From Scedosporium boydii (lineage: Eukaryota; Ascomycota; Sordariomycetes; Microascales; Microascaceae), in NCBI GenBank assembly GCA_002221725.1, contig NJFT01000055.1, positions 124,001-188,000 of the forward strand: a stretch of 64,000 nucleotides of DNA, in the 5' to 3' direction. Of the stretch, positions 36,620-48,927 are shown piece by piece. Made by a program: the position numbers and the translations under genes. Positions within the stretch are counted from its first letter, which is position 1. Every line of letters begins with the position of its first letter. A model generated the notes under the pieces. It worked only from the letters and a program-made list of their open reading frames with translations. It ran no database searches and was not told where the DNA came from.

Positions 36620-37506
36620 GGCTCAAGAGTGTGAGCGGTCTTTTGGAAAGAGGAGGCAATTCGAAGACAGCTATGAGCTGTTGGACAGGTGCGCTACAGG
36701 CGTATAATGATTGATTGTGAAGGAAATATGACTACGGGGGAAAGATGGTCTTTGATTCATGCCAGCGCGATGCAAGGCTATAGGCAGCCGCTGATCTGAT
36801 AAGAGGGTCTAAGTGTGGGAAATGCCGAGGATAACGGGAAAGAGATAGCGGAATAAATCAATGGGGAGTTTTGGCGTACTCTAGACTAGCACCCATGTGA
36901 AGCTTGAGATGGTGCAATCCCAGCATTTGGTGCCGGTCTCGTGCATGGGCAGGGAGATAAAAAGATAAAAAGGGTTGTTCTGTTAAGGTTGAAGCTTGGA
37001 TGATGCTTATCGATAACGGAAAAGTGGAAGATGTCTTGGGGAGTGGGAAATGGCAGGGAGCTCCTTCCAGGCCACAGCGGTGCAGGGTCAAATGGGGTGT
37101 CTGAGAAAGTGGAAAAGTGGGGCGGGAACCGGCATTTGCGGGGCGATTCCAGCCACTAATTGCATCAGTCACAAGACCAAGACATGGGCCTTGCACCACT
37201 CGAAAGTACGAAGTACACCGCTCGAGTCACGACTACGAAGAAATTCTGCCTTCTCTAGCAGCTGGCAGCAGTACTGATACACCCAACGCATCTATCGCAC
37301 TGATGTCACCATTCAAAGGCTCAATTTTGCACCACCAACTGTCTTGTACCTCAATACCTCACTCAGTACCTCGAGCCTTCAAGATGAGCACCACGAACAA
37401 GTTACGGGACTCAGGGTGTCTCAGAATTAGGGACATCAAGGTCTATTATTATTACATACAGTCGTGGAATGACGCTAGCCAGTTGACCAACTAATCAATC
37501 TGTGGT
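36620..37506. other. atg17 promoter and cdc37 3' flank
   Basis: No gene is seen. One exact copy of the dispersed motif GTACGAAGTAC is at 37206-37216. Confidence 0.5.
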
Positions 37507-39262
37507 TTACTCAGGGTCCGGGTACGCCTCCTGAGAAGCTGCGGGAGGTGCTTCTGCACTACCTTCTGTTGACCTTCCCAACTCCTCGAGCTGCCTCTTG
37601 CCCTCTTCGGTGGTGGTGTCAATAATCTGCTCCTCCAAGCTCAGACAGCCGGCCTGTTTGGGCGGGGGATGGAGTTAGTAATTCCTCGTTTGGATTTATG
37701 TGATTCTTGTGCATCGCGGGGAGAATGAATGAGGGACTCACCTCGCCCAAAAGACCCACAACTTCCTCCGCCTCATCAATCTTCATCTCCCCAAGGACCT
37801 TGTTCACTTCATCCAAGCTACCCGACTCAAGCGCCTTCTTGAGCTCCGGCTTAAATCCCTCGAAGACAGCCCTCGCCTTCCTCACCTCCTCATCCTCGCT
37901 ATTCGCATCGGGTATCGTAATGTTAATCGTGGTACCAGGCTCCACAGCATGCAGCTGAATCTGCTCCACGCCGCCGGTGGCCGCCTCGTTCGCCCGCTCG
38001 GCAGCAATCTCGCGCGTGCGGGTGCGGATCTTCGCATACGTATCCTGCACGTCCTTGAAGAACATGTCGTGGGCGTTGGTCTTTTGGCTGATGCGCTTGA
38101 AGAAGAGGGGCACGCCATCCTTGCCTAGGGCGCGACAGTACTGTAATAGCAACGCTTGGTGCACGCATTGGCGAGCGTATTGCTCGTGCCCCTCTAGGCT
38201 GGCATCGAATGCTTCGACGAGGAGGCCATCGGATTCCTTTTCGGCGAGGATTGCAGGGTGAGCGGTGATGAAGTCGAAGCTTCGACGGTAGTCGTTGATG
38301 GGGATTCGGCTAAATTCTTTGGCGTCGGCGGACGCCTCCACGGGTTCGTCGTCGTCTTCGTCATTGTTGGCCTTGCTCGTGTTTGCGGATTCGGCCTGTG
38401 CAGCAAGCATCTTTTCGTAGTTCGGGTTCAGTAGCTCCGGCTGCGACTGCTTGGCAGTAGACTTCGAATCTGAGGACGTCGACTTAGACTTGTTCACGTA
38501 GGAGCTATCAAAGCCCGTATGATAGCTTTCGCTCGTAATCTTCTTTTTATCCTTCTCCTCGAGCTCGTCTAACTTCTTTTGCAGCTCCTCTTGCAAGCCC
38601 TCCACGCGCTTCAAATGAACACCAACCTCCTCCACCATGGCGTCAAACCTCTTCTCAGGCGTAACCTTCTTCTCCTCCAACGCCTTGTTCACCTGATCCA
38701 GCACGGACGCCATCATCTTCGAATACGTAGGCAGCGGTTCGCTATCGGGATGTACTCCCTCAGGCTTCGGCGGCGGCTTGTCATCGTCGGGGTTCTTCGG
38801 TGCCGTCTCCATGACGGCCTTGAAGGCGATCTGGGCAGCATGCTGAACCGGTGACGTCGAGGACGAGGCTGGAGCATCGGAGGCGTGGGCCTTAAGGGAG
38901 GTCAGGAGGTCGGAGATGCGCTTGAGAAGGCCGTCGTTGATGATACGTTCGTACTTTAGAGTGGCGATGTGGTGCTTGCGCTGCTCGCGTTCCATGTGGA
39001 TCTGGTTCTGCTTGGCGCGGATGAAGGACCGCTTGTCCACATTGGGATGAACTTCGATATCAGAGTCATCGCTGAGCTCTAGAGCATCCTAGAAAGCAAG
39101 AATCTAAGGTCAGCAGGCTTTCTCCCCTCCATTTTGGCGCTCGTTTACTTCAGATATTGTCGATGATCCAAATGGTGGGGTGAGGAGCTCTGGATGGTGG
39201 GGTAACAGAGAGTTACAGAGCAAAAAAAATCAACTCACCCATTTACTATAGTCAACAGGCAT
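37507..39262 (-). CDS. cdc37: Hsp90 co-chaperone Cdc37
   Basis: Three exons, complement(join(37507..37653, 37742..39088, 39239..39262)), encode 505 residues. Cdc37 delivers protein kinases to Hsp90 in the cytosol. The invariant start MPVDYSKWDALELSDDSD is split by the first intron after the Trp codon, and it includes the Ser in LSDDSD that casein kinase 2 phosphorylates in known Cdc37 proteins. The N-terminal kinase-binding coiled coil continues with KRSFIRAKQNQIHMERE. The Hsp90-binding middle domain includes DYRRSFDFITAHPAIL and HEQYARQCVHQALLLQYC. A C-terminal helical domain and an acidic/Ala-Pro tail follow. All three exons are in phase 0. Confidence 0.94.
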
Positions 39263-40131
39263 GGTCTCTTCGTGAATGGAATATCGAGTTCTGATGGCGA
39301 TTGTAGGTTCAGCGATGCTGGCAGGATATACCAGAAAGTCTGGAGTAGATCAATGAAATTGATGTTGGCTGTTTTCAATGTTGGTATTTGGAGAAGGCTC
39401 TGGGGAACGGGGCAGAGAATGTTCTGGATAGGACTAGAGCTCCTGTAACAATAGCGGGGTTCGAAAGCCCGCCTCGCAAAACTGGACTGGACAAAGGACA
39501 ATGGAGCTCCCTCAGTAACAAGGCAAAGCCACAGGCATCGAGGCAGACCATTCTACCTAGGCCCCAGTTGCCGCCTCCGGCTGGACAGATCAATATCATA
39601 CTATTATGTAAGGGGCAGCTCACAGGTAGCGCCAAAACAATTCGTCTTGTTTCTTGTCTTCTTTGCAATTTTTGAAAAGTGCAGTCATCAATGATGTCAT
39701 AACTTGTTGCGGGTAGGACAAAGGATGAGAGAAGGAAGAACACTTGAAGTCAACAGCCGCAATGGTAAGAAATGCCTGTCGTCAAAACCAGAACATTCCT
39801 TGGTATCAACAGCGATCACCGGATTTCTCCATGGAGCAGAACATAAGAGTAGAAAAAAAGATGTTTTATTTGCTATTGTTACAAGTACCAAGTATCAAGA
39901 CACCCAAAGTCTAGCCATGATGCGCAACAGCACCCGCCTTTTGGTTATGCCCCATCACGCCCCTGTCAGTTTTGTACCTGAGCCGAGAGAAACAGAGAGA
40001 AAAAGAAAAGGGGGGGAAAAGAAACATAAGTATGGGAAACATAAACATAACAGTGGCATGAACAAAGCTCGTAAGATGACCAGCGACTAGAAAAGCGAGA
40101 TGCAGCTGACAAGGAGAACCGCCTCCCTTCA
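39263..40131. other. cdc37 promoter and mot1 3' flank
   Basis: No gene is seen. A T-loop-like GGTTCGAAA near 39459-39467 is not accompanied by a foldable tRNA. Confidence 0.5.
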
Positions 40132-43100
40132 TCACTGCATGGTCTTGAGGAAACCATCTAGGTCGAAACTTTCCTCGTACTGCTGGTTGTCCCAGAGCTC
40201 TCCGAGCCCTTCCAGCCAACCCTTCTTGCCCGTTACCCTCACTTCTCCCGTCTCAACGTCTATGACGTCCTCCTCACGGCCCTCAATGCTCGCTGCGCCT
40301 TGCTGCTTATCAGGCGCCATCAACCCTTCGTCTCCAATATTGAAGAGGTCCAAGATCTGGTCCGTGTCCATCGTCGAGAGACCCGCATTTTGCTGGTTGA
40401 CGACCGTCGACGCCACGTCAATCTTGAACCGTTGGAGGTTGAGAATCTTCTCCTCCAGAGTGCCGCGCGTGATGAGACGGTAAACGTTGACCACCTTCTT
40501 CTGGCCGATACGGTGGGCTCGGTCCATGGCCTGGAGATCTTTTTGCGGGTTCCAGTCGTGCTCGACAAAGATGACCGTGTCAGCACCAGTCAGGTTAAGT
40601 CCGAGACCTCCCACGCTTGTCGTAAGCAGGAGGACATCGTATGAAGGATCGCTATTGAATTTATTGACAATATCCTGTCGTTTGTTGGCCTCAACTGAAC
40701 CATCCATTCGGAGGAAGGACACCGATGGGAGCAGCTTCTTGAGGACTGTGTTCTGGACCATATCCAACATTTCCTTCATTTGGCAGAAAATAAGGGCACG
40801 GTGAGGCTTGATGGGCTGGTAGAGTGGATCATTGTTGTCCCCTTCGACTCCGATACCGCAATCGACGAGAAGATCCTTGAGCGCCGTGAGCTTCGGCGCG
40901 TGAACCGGATCTTCGAGACTCGTGCCTTGCTTCGCCAAGATTCGTTGCGTCTCGGCATAGTGTGCGTGTTCGGGTCGCATGACAAGAGCGGGCGAGTTGC
41001 ATAGCTTCCGCATGTATTGGAGGGCTTGGAAGATGTGCTGCTTAGCTTCCTTGTCGTCTCTGCCCGCCTCTGCCTGCAATTTCCTGCCTTGTTTCTTGGT
41101 GAAGTCCTCGAAGAGTTTCTTCTGTAGGTCGCTCAGATCGCAATAGTAGTTTTGGAGAATCTTGGGCGGGAGATCGTTGAGTACCTCCTCCTTAAGCCGG
41201 CGGAGTAAGAACGGGAGAACTTGCTTATGAAGCGCCTCGATGGCCAGCGCACCGGCCTCCTGCTCCTTGGATGACGCCTTGCTGAAGCGACTGTTGGCGA
41301 TGGGCTTCGCGAATCGATCCTGGAACACCTTTTCCGATCCGAGGAACCCTGGCATCAAAAAGTCGAACAGCGACCACAGTTCCACAACGTTGTTCTGGAT
41401 TGGCGTACCGGTAAGGATAAGCCTATGATTGCTTGCAAGCTTCTTGACAGCTATCGATGTTTTCGCTTTCGAGTTCTTGATCAAATGCCCCTCATCAAGT
41501 ACGATATAGTTCCAATTGTACTTGTCTAGAATCTCAACATCGTTTCGGCAGACATCATAAGAAGTAATAACAATGTCAGGTTGGTCGAGCTTGTCTTTGA
41601 GAAGCCGTCGTTCCGAGGGAGGTCCCACGTAGGCCGAAACGGTAAGGAAGGGAGCATAAGCTTTAATTTCTTGCTGCCAGTGTCCTGACAAGGTGGGAGG
41701 ACAGACAATGAGAGAGGGAAGGCGTCGAACATCGGGGGCTCCCGTCTTTGCAAATTCCTCGGCGCGCTGATGATGGTCACTGGCGACGATGCAAAGTGTC
41801 TGAAGCGTCTTGCCCAGACCCATGTCATCGCAAAGAATACCATGCAGATGATACTTGTTGAGGAAATGCAACCAGTTGACACCCTCCTGCTGATACGAAC
41901 GCAGTTCAGCTTTGATTGCGACGGGAATCTTGAAGGGCTCGATCTTCTTCGGGTCCAAGAGTTGGCCAATGAACGTGCGCTCACGTTCTCTGCCCTTGAG
42001 AAGCTCCTGCGAGAGGCCGGGGGGATCGGGGATGCCTGCTTCAAGCGGTACTAGCTTGACCAATGTCGCGAACGACGTTGTGGCGATGAGGCGGATGTCG
42101 TTATCCGAATCGCTCATGCGACCCAGGACGGGAACGATGAGGAAAATGACGTAGGGAAGAATTGCATCGCCCATAACCGCGATTAGGTGGTATATCACCT
42201 CAATAGCGCCTTGCCGGTAGTGAAGGTCGAGTGGATTGTTGATAGATGGTAGAACACTTTCGACTAGGACGGTCATGCACTCGACGGTGAGGACACTGCA
42301 AAGCGTTGCCATACACTTCGCCGCCATATACCTGAAAACCGAGAGTTCCGAGTGAAGCGCCTTGGTCACGTACGGGACCAGCTGCATCAAGAAAGGATGG
42401 ATGGCTGGATCAAGGGTAGGCGCCATCGTTCGAATAATTGACAGTGAGTCGATGACGTCTTGGCCAAAGATGCTCTCTGGATCATGCACCTCCGCCGGAA
42501 GGGTAGGACTGGAAAAGCCCTTGACAAGCGAGTCTTCCATGAAGCCCTTGAGGCTAGGGACATGTGTCAAAAGATCTGGTCCATACGAACGGGCCAATAC
42601 TTCAAGGGCCTCCTTCGCACCCCGACGCGTGATGCGAGCTGCTTTGGCTTCTCGCGCAAACTTGGCCGCATCGGCATGGTCGACTCGGTCCTCTTCCTTC
42701 TGCATCGAAAGAATGACGTTCTTCTTGGCAGCGTGGGGAGAGAACTCGGGTGTCTCAGCAACTTCGACACAAGAGAATTTGACCAGGTTGGAGAGGACCT
42801 TCTCGGCTGGGCCACGTCGCCCCTTTTCGGTGAAAACTCGAACAAGACCAGCGATAGTCGTGGACGAGCGGTTTTGAAGCTCCTGGTTTTCCTCCGTCTT
42901 GACACTATCCATAATCGCTTTGATCAAAGTGCTAAGCTTTTTCGGGAATACCTGCATGGCGACCAAAGCGGCGGCGGCGGCGGCCTTGATCCTTACATCC
43001 CGCGTGCCCTTGGCGAGCTTTGCTTCCTCAATAGTTTGCAGTGTCAACTCTCGGGTTTCTTCGAGTTGCTTGCCCGCAATCAGCTTCTGGCCCGGCGGCA

Positions 43101-46040
43101 CGGCCTTCTTCAACCGCTCAAAATCATCACTGACGCACTTCTCCGCAGTCGCTATCGAGAATGCACCTGGTCCAGCCTCGGGCTCGCCTTGAACCACAAC
43201 GGGAAGGACAGGAAGTTTGCTTTGGGATACCTTTCCGTGATCGCGGAACAAATAGAAGAGGGACTGGCATTGAGACCGAGCCCGCTGGATATAGCTCGTC
43301 AAGTCCCGATAATGGGTCGGGCGCTCAGCCTCGATGATCTCGCGAAGAGGGGCGACGAAGCCCTCCGCGATCTCGGGAGAAGGAATATTCTTCGCGAATT
43401 CCTCGATCAGAATAGCTGCTGTCATTTGTGTTGACGAGTAGGGTGACGACAGCCCTTGAAGAAGCGGGCCTGCATATTGTGAGAGGGTCTGGGCGGGAAG
43501 CAAAGCCATCAAGAAGCCCATGGCGCGCGACGCGGAAACGCGAGAGCGGATCAATACCTCGAAGCCAACCAAGTCAACCTCTCCTTGAATCATATGTCCG
43601 TCAACATCGTGAGTGTGGGTCGGAACTGGAGCCTCTTCAACCTTTGTTGACTTCCTCCTTCGTTTCGCGGCCCTCTGCGGTTCGGGTGAGGAACTCCGGG
43701 GACCAGCGCCAGCAGCGCTCGGCATGGTGTATGTTCCACCTGATGGCTTCTGGAAGAGGGAGGCATTCATGGGGATGGGGTGCCTGTGGATACCAATGGG
43801 ATGAAGTGCCAGTTCCATCATGGCATCGGCGTGTGGGCCGACCTCGACGGCCAAGTTGCCGGGATTCTGACCTAGGCATTGGACTAGGGCGAGCCACAGT
43901 TCGATGGACATATTCAAGGTATCCTTGTCTCTCTCAACCACGATATTCTGGAATATCAGCCTCAGAATCCTGCCATTAAGCCAACCTTGGGACGCATCTT
44001 GTCCAAGGTGGGCAAAAGTCATGAGTGCCTTAAGCACAGCCAGGCGAACTGATGTGATGGTGTGACGGAGGAAAGGGTAGAGTCGGGGCACAAGAAGAGT
44101 GAAGGACCGTTCTTCGTCCATGGCCGCCGACGCCTTCATGGTGTTGAGGACTTCTGGGAAGCTGCACAAAGTGGCCAGAAGATCCATGATCTTGCCAGTG
44201 CTGGCCGAGAGATCATCGCCCAGGTTCGAAAGACTCTCCCACACGATGTTGATTAGAGCGTCAAGGGAATCCGGACGCATCATAACAACTTCCTTAGCCA
44301 TGGGAATCAGGGTGGCCGCGCTAACGGAACGGACATCATCGTCCATGTCGCCGAGTCCTTTCATAACGGCATTGCAAACACCGTCAACCAGTTTGGCGTC
44401 CTGTAGTAGTAGATCCTTCCTCACAGCGACAACGTAGCGGAGTCCGACCATCCCGCCGTGGCAGACAGCCCAGGCGGACCGCTCAAATGGACTCCCCTCT
44501 TGCATGACCATCTGATACAGAATATTATAAATGCCATACACGGAGCTAGGAGGAAGGTGGCGTAAGGCCGCGCCAAGAGTTTGACCAATGCTCTCTCGGA
44601 TGGGAGCGACTGAAGTATCGGAACTGTAATCGGTGAAACGATCGAGCATGAGTACGGCGCATAGACGACAAGCCAGATCATCAAGCCAGGCCTTGTTCAG
44701 TTTGCCATTTTCGGCCCTGGACTTTCCGCGACAGCGGCCGGCGCCACCACCATGAACCCTCACAACCTCTCGTAGAGCCAGGGCAGCTCCATGGCGCGTT
44801 TCCCATTTGGGATCGAACAAGTCCATCTTGAGGAACTCGGAAAGACGTTCGAAGGGCCATTCAGCACCTTCGAGACCACCATCCGCCTGGAGCTCTGTTT
44901 TGATTTCCACCGCGGGGCCCTTGAATTCAGTAACGACTTTGGTGTCCTCGTCGACATCTGCCGGGCGTTCAAGACTGAAGTAATCGTTAAGTTTGCCGTT
45001 CTTCTTCGACTCCGGATCTGCGGAGGGCGTCTCGTCTCCACCGAAACCTTCGGACCCTGTCGTGCCCGATCGTCGAATAGACAGATCGCCAAACCCGGAT
45101 TTGCCTTGGGCAGCCTTTTGTGCCTCCCGTTTGCGCTTTCTCTTCAGGACATTAAGCTGCCGCGAACTTAGTCCAGCCTCCTCACCTCCTTGGTTGTTAC
45201 TATTGCTGTTGAGGCTGTCGCTTCGGTTGAGAGTCGGGTGGTTGGCCAGTTGGCCGGCCAGAGTTTGGGCCTTCCCATTGAGAGGAATTGGGGGAAGCTC
45301 GTCATCTTCGACCCGTCGTCCTAGAAGTCCAAGCCTAGCATTCAGCGTTTTCTTGAGATAAGTAAGACGCTCATGAGGCTCTAAGGCGGCTAAGTTGAAA
45401 TCTACTTGACCGCCTCGGAGGAGCTCATGACCATATTTGACAATTGAGATGACGGGAAAGTTCTCGAGCTTGAGAAACTCCGTTGATGCAAATGACACAT
45501 CGTCATCTCCCTCTTCCTTTTTTATCTGACCATTCCTCTCAGGATGTTCCTCCTTCTTTTCAGCCAAGTCGCTGAGCTCACCATCATCTTCATTAGGATC
45601 ATAAAGAGGTGCATGCTCTATGATCTTACCGATCGCCTTTGCCGCTGTCGAACGGGTTTCCCAGTCCTTGTGTGAGAGGTAACCGACAACCCGAGACAGG
45701 ATGTTGAAGAGCTCATCGGGGTGTTGTTTTTGCCAGTCGGCAAGCTGGTTGACGGCAGTTTCTCGGATGAGACGAGTGCTGCCAGTCTCTAGGAGACTAA
45801 AAGGTTGTCAGTAACTAATAATACTCTCCTTCGAGGGAACTAGGAAGATAAGAAGAGAGCAGAGCGCAACAATGTAACAATAGTGAGTGAATGTACTCAC
45901 GTGACTAGTCTGTCAAGTCTGTGATAGATTGAGATGTTAGCTTAGCACGGAAATGGATTAATCGAGCACACCGAGTACACCGAGGCTCGGCTGCCAAAAA
46001 CAGGAAAACAGGACAGGGCAGTAACTTACCTTGATGCCAT
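40132..46040 (-). CDS. mot1: TBP-associated SNF2-family ATPase Mot1 (BTAF1)
   Basis: Three exons, complement(join(40132..45796, 45901..45918, 46030..46040)), encode 1897 residues, the normal size for Mot1. The enzyme uses ATP to remove TATA-binding protein from DNA and redistributes it genome-wide. The N-terminus MASRLDRLVTLLETGSTRL is the family signature and is spread across two tiny exons of 11 and 18 nt. Residues to about 1270 are HEAT-repeat solenoid with acidic insertions. The SNF2 ATPase follows, with motif I DDMGLGKT (about residue 1330), motif II DEGH, TGTPIQNNV, and the helicase C lobe with TTSVGGLGLNL and DRAHRIGQ. All catalytic motifs are intact. The 5665-nt last exon is uninterrupted. 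Confidence 0.96.
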
Positions 46041-48927
46041 GTTTGGGGTATCACAAATCCTGGCGCGGCTGCATCACCCAACGCCAAATTCAATCGAATT
46101 GCCTTTTTTTTTTCTCGCTTTATGTCCAAGGTGGGACTGGTCGATATGATACAGGAGCTCGCGAGGATCACAGATCCAGCGTAATGGAATCCCACGGCTT
46201 ACTTAATCTCAAGGCCTAGATCAAATGATGGAGTAGACATCAAGCGTGCTCCGTGGCGTAAAAATAAAAGAAGGTGGGAATGAGACCGGTGGAAAGAAAG
46301 AGAGGTGGGGTAAATAAGTAGAATTAAGACTGATTCGAGAAAATAAAGACGTGATGAGATTTCGAGTATCGATGCTCGAAGGTATTAGTCGTCGATGAGG
46401 ATATTGAGAGCGATTATGCTCGATTTGGTGGTGGTGCTACCCCAGGAAAATGGTGGCGGGTATCAGTGATGGGTCGCATAAAGGACGAGCTGAGAATCGC
46501 TGTTCTGGTGCTGGGTGCGCTCGACTGCTTCGCACGGCGCAAGGCCAGAGGGGTAATACTAAGAGGCAGGTATGGTCCAGAGGGGCGGGCGGCTCTATAT
46601 GTAAAGTGCCATCTATTTTATACACAATCGATGTTGGCATCCAGGCTGGGGTTTTCGCGTCCTGTGATTCGCTGTTTACGACCCACCCAAGTTGGTACGT
46701 GCGTCGCACCCTCCCCCGTGGAGTTCAAGGGGCAATGCCCGCGATCCAGTGACAAGAGGAAGAAGGATGGCTTGAAGTACCCTTGTACCTTCCTCTCTGG
46801 TCTGCTAATAATACTGGGCTCCAGGAGTAGCACATGCAGCCAATCCTAGTGTACGAAGTACAAGTACCAGTATTACCGTCGAATCACCGGCTGAAGCGAC
46901 CAGTTTTCACTCAATCTTTTCAATCTCTCAATCTCTTCATCTCTGCGGCTCCTCTCATCTTCGAAGTCTGGTAGCCCATCACAGACGGAAAATACATAGA
47001 AAAAAATTTTAATAATAGAAAGGGAAAAAATATTGGGAAACGCCGTGACAGGAGGCAGGCACCAAGCATATGCCCCGAGGACGACGAACTCACCTTGAAG
47101 AATAAATTTTTTTGTTTCTTTAATTTTTTTTTTTCTTTAATGTTACTCAGGGGCGGCTGGGACATGACAGATTGGATCTTCTTCGCCAGCCCCAAATCCC
47201 AACCAACGACAACCATGGGTTCGAAACGACCAAATGCAAGGAGTGAATTGTGAACCCCCATATGCTGTGAGTCTGTCCTCATCGACATGGCTTATACGCT
47301 TATCTGTGCAGGGTTATAAGAGATCGATCTCCCGTTGTCCGCTCTCCTCTGGCAACCGCGGCAGGCCAACTGCCAGTCTACCTTGTTCTCCTGCTGGTTT
47401 ATTATCGCGCCCACGAAAGAAAAAGAGCATGAATGTCATCCAAGAGCCTAGTTGTACCAGACCGTAGTCGAGGAGATACTTAGGACATATATGTACCTAT
47501 ATAGAATTACGCTTCCGCAAAAAGCTTCAAGCCTTTCATAAATCGAAAGTACTGTGTACAATCTGAGATTCCTGACCAGATAGTGCACCATCAGTCGAGA
47601 TTCTCCTCTCTTTGAGAAGCTCTGCGTTCACTTTGAGGGATTTGGGAAACATGCGCTTGCACCAAAGAGGCAACGTCTGAACATGCTGGATATATCCGCA
47701 CTGGACACTGGATGAAAGGGCGACTGAGCTTTGGAGTACGAAGCGGAGTGTGGTGGGCGATGCGGGATGCAAAGATGAGGCGCAACTCCGTTTGCCCTCA
47801 ACCATCAAATAGCCAGCTTGATGTATTCTTCCTCGTATTACCTCGCAGTCCGCACTGAATGGACACAAGCAAAAAGCAAAGTTTGCCTCCAGCGTCTAGA
47901 GGTAACATCTCGAAACTTTGTTGATCGACCCACAGTTCCACTATTGCTTCGGAAGGCTTGTAAACCGATAGTTCTTCATCCAAGAAGAATGAATACCACA
48001 AAGACAAAGACGCGAAAACAGAGAATCAAATCCTACGTGGTCCACAAAGTCTTCAAATTTCAGGGACCTGCTGAGACAAAATGAAGTCGAAGCGGCCCCT
48101 TAGGACCCAGCACTCCGCATAGTTGCACCGGTTATTATGAATCCCCGGATTCGATGGAAGACGACATCATGGCACTGATTAAGTCTTCTAACATTGTGGA
48201 ACACAAGAGCTTACGAAGGAGGAGACAAATGGCGCTGATCATCCACCCTCGCGCCAGAGAACAATTACACAGGCTGGCTGAGGCAAGAGATGATTTGTTC
48301 GCATAAACAAACCCACTACCTGTAAACATCATGCCCCCCTCGGTCCGTCAATAGACTAGACATCTGTCCTCGCGTGTCTATCTGAAATCCGATTCTATAT
48401 TATTAGTGTATCGGAAGGTTTTTCTTGAACTGAGAAGAAAGAAAAAATAGAGGCGAGAAAACGTGTGCGAAAGTCTCTGTGTAAGTACCAAGTAGAAGTA
48501 CTTCTAGACTTAGTCCCCTGGACCACAATGCTTGTCCAATCAAACCCCGGCCTGGCTCCACTACAAAAGCGGCTCTTCCCAGCCCCAGAGCCACAGACAA
48601 AGCCGCTTAAATTGCTTCTGGTCGGATTTTCTTCGGATCAATGGTTTATCCGGTATTGACTCCCAAGTATCCAAGCGTAGGCGTGATCTGTCTTTCGCCC
48701 CATCACGAATCACGAATCGCGGGTTTCGACGCGTCGTCGCAAGGCAAGCTCTGACGCCCACCCCGAGATTTGAAAGTCAGCCAGCACCCTCCAGGAGTGT
48801 TGAGACGAGCCACCCCCACCTTCGCACAGAACAAAGTGAATTCCACGCAACCATATTCCGCCTCCCTTTTCTTTATCGACTGGTATCGTGAAACGATCGC
48901 TGCCGCGCGGCGGCAAATTCTATCACA
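46041..48927. promoter_or_regulatory. 2.9 kb divergent spacer, mot1 / SMC3
   Basis: The promoters of mot1 (leftward) and SMC3 (rightward) lie here. No gene is recognised. An exact copy of GTACGAAGTAC is at 46851-46861. An MCB-type box at 48729-48734 lies close to the SMC3 start. Confidence 0.5.
48729..48734. promoter_or_regulatory. MCB-like box (ACGCGT) upstream of SMC3
   Basis: ACGCGT within the palindrome CGACGCGTCG, 194 bp upstream of the SMC3 start. In yeasts, MBF binds ACGCGT to drive G1/S genes including cohesin subunits. A single hexamer may be chance, but gene and position fit. Confidence 0.4.

Noticed and set aside
39445..39485. GGTTCGAAA within a short hairpin, tRNA-like
   Set aside because: The hairpin loop is nine bases and no matching acceptor or anticodon stem is present.
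43428..43979. Plus-strand open frame of 183 codons
   Set aside because: It lies wholly inside the intact mot1 coding exon on the opposite strand.
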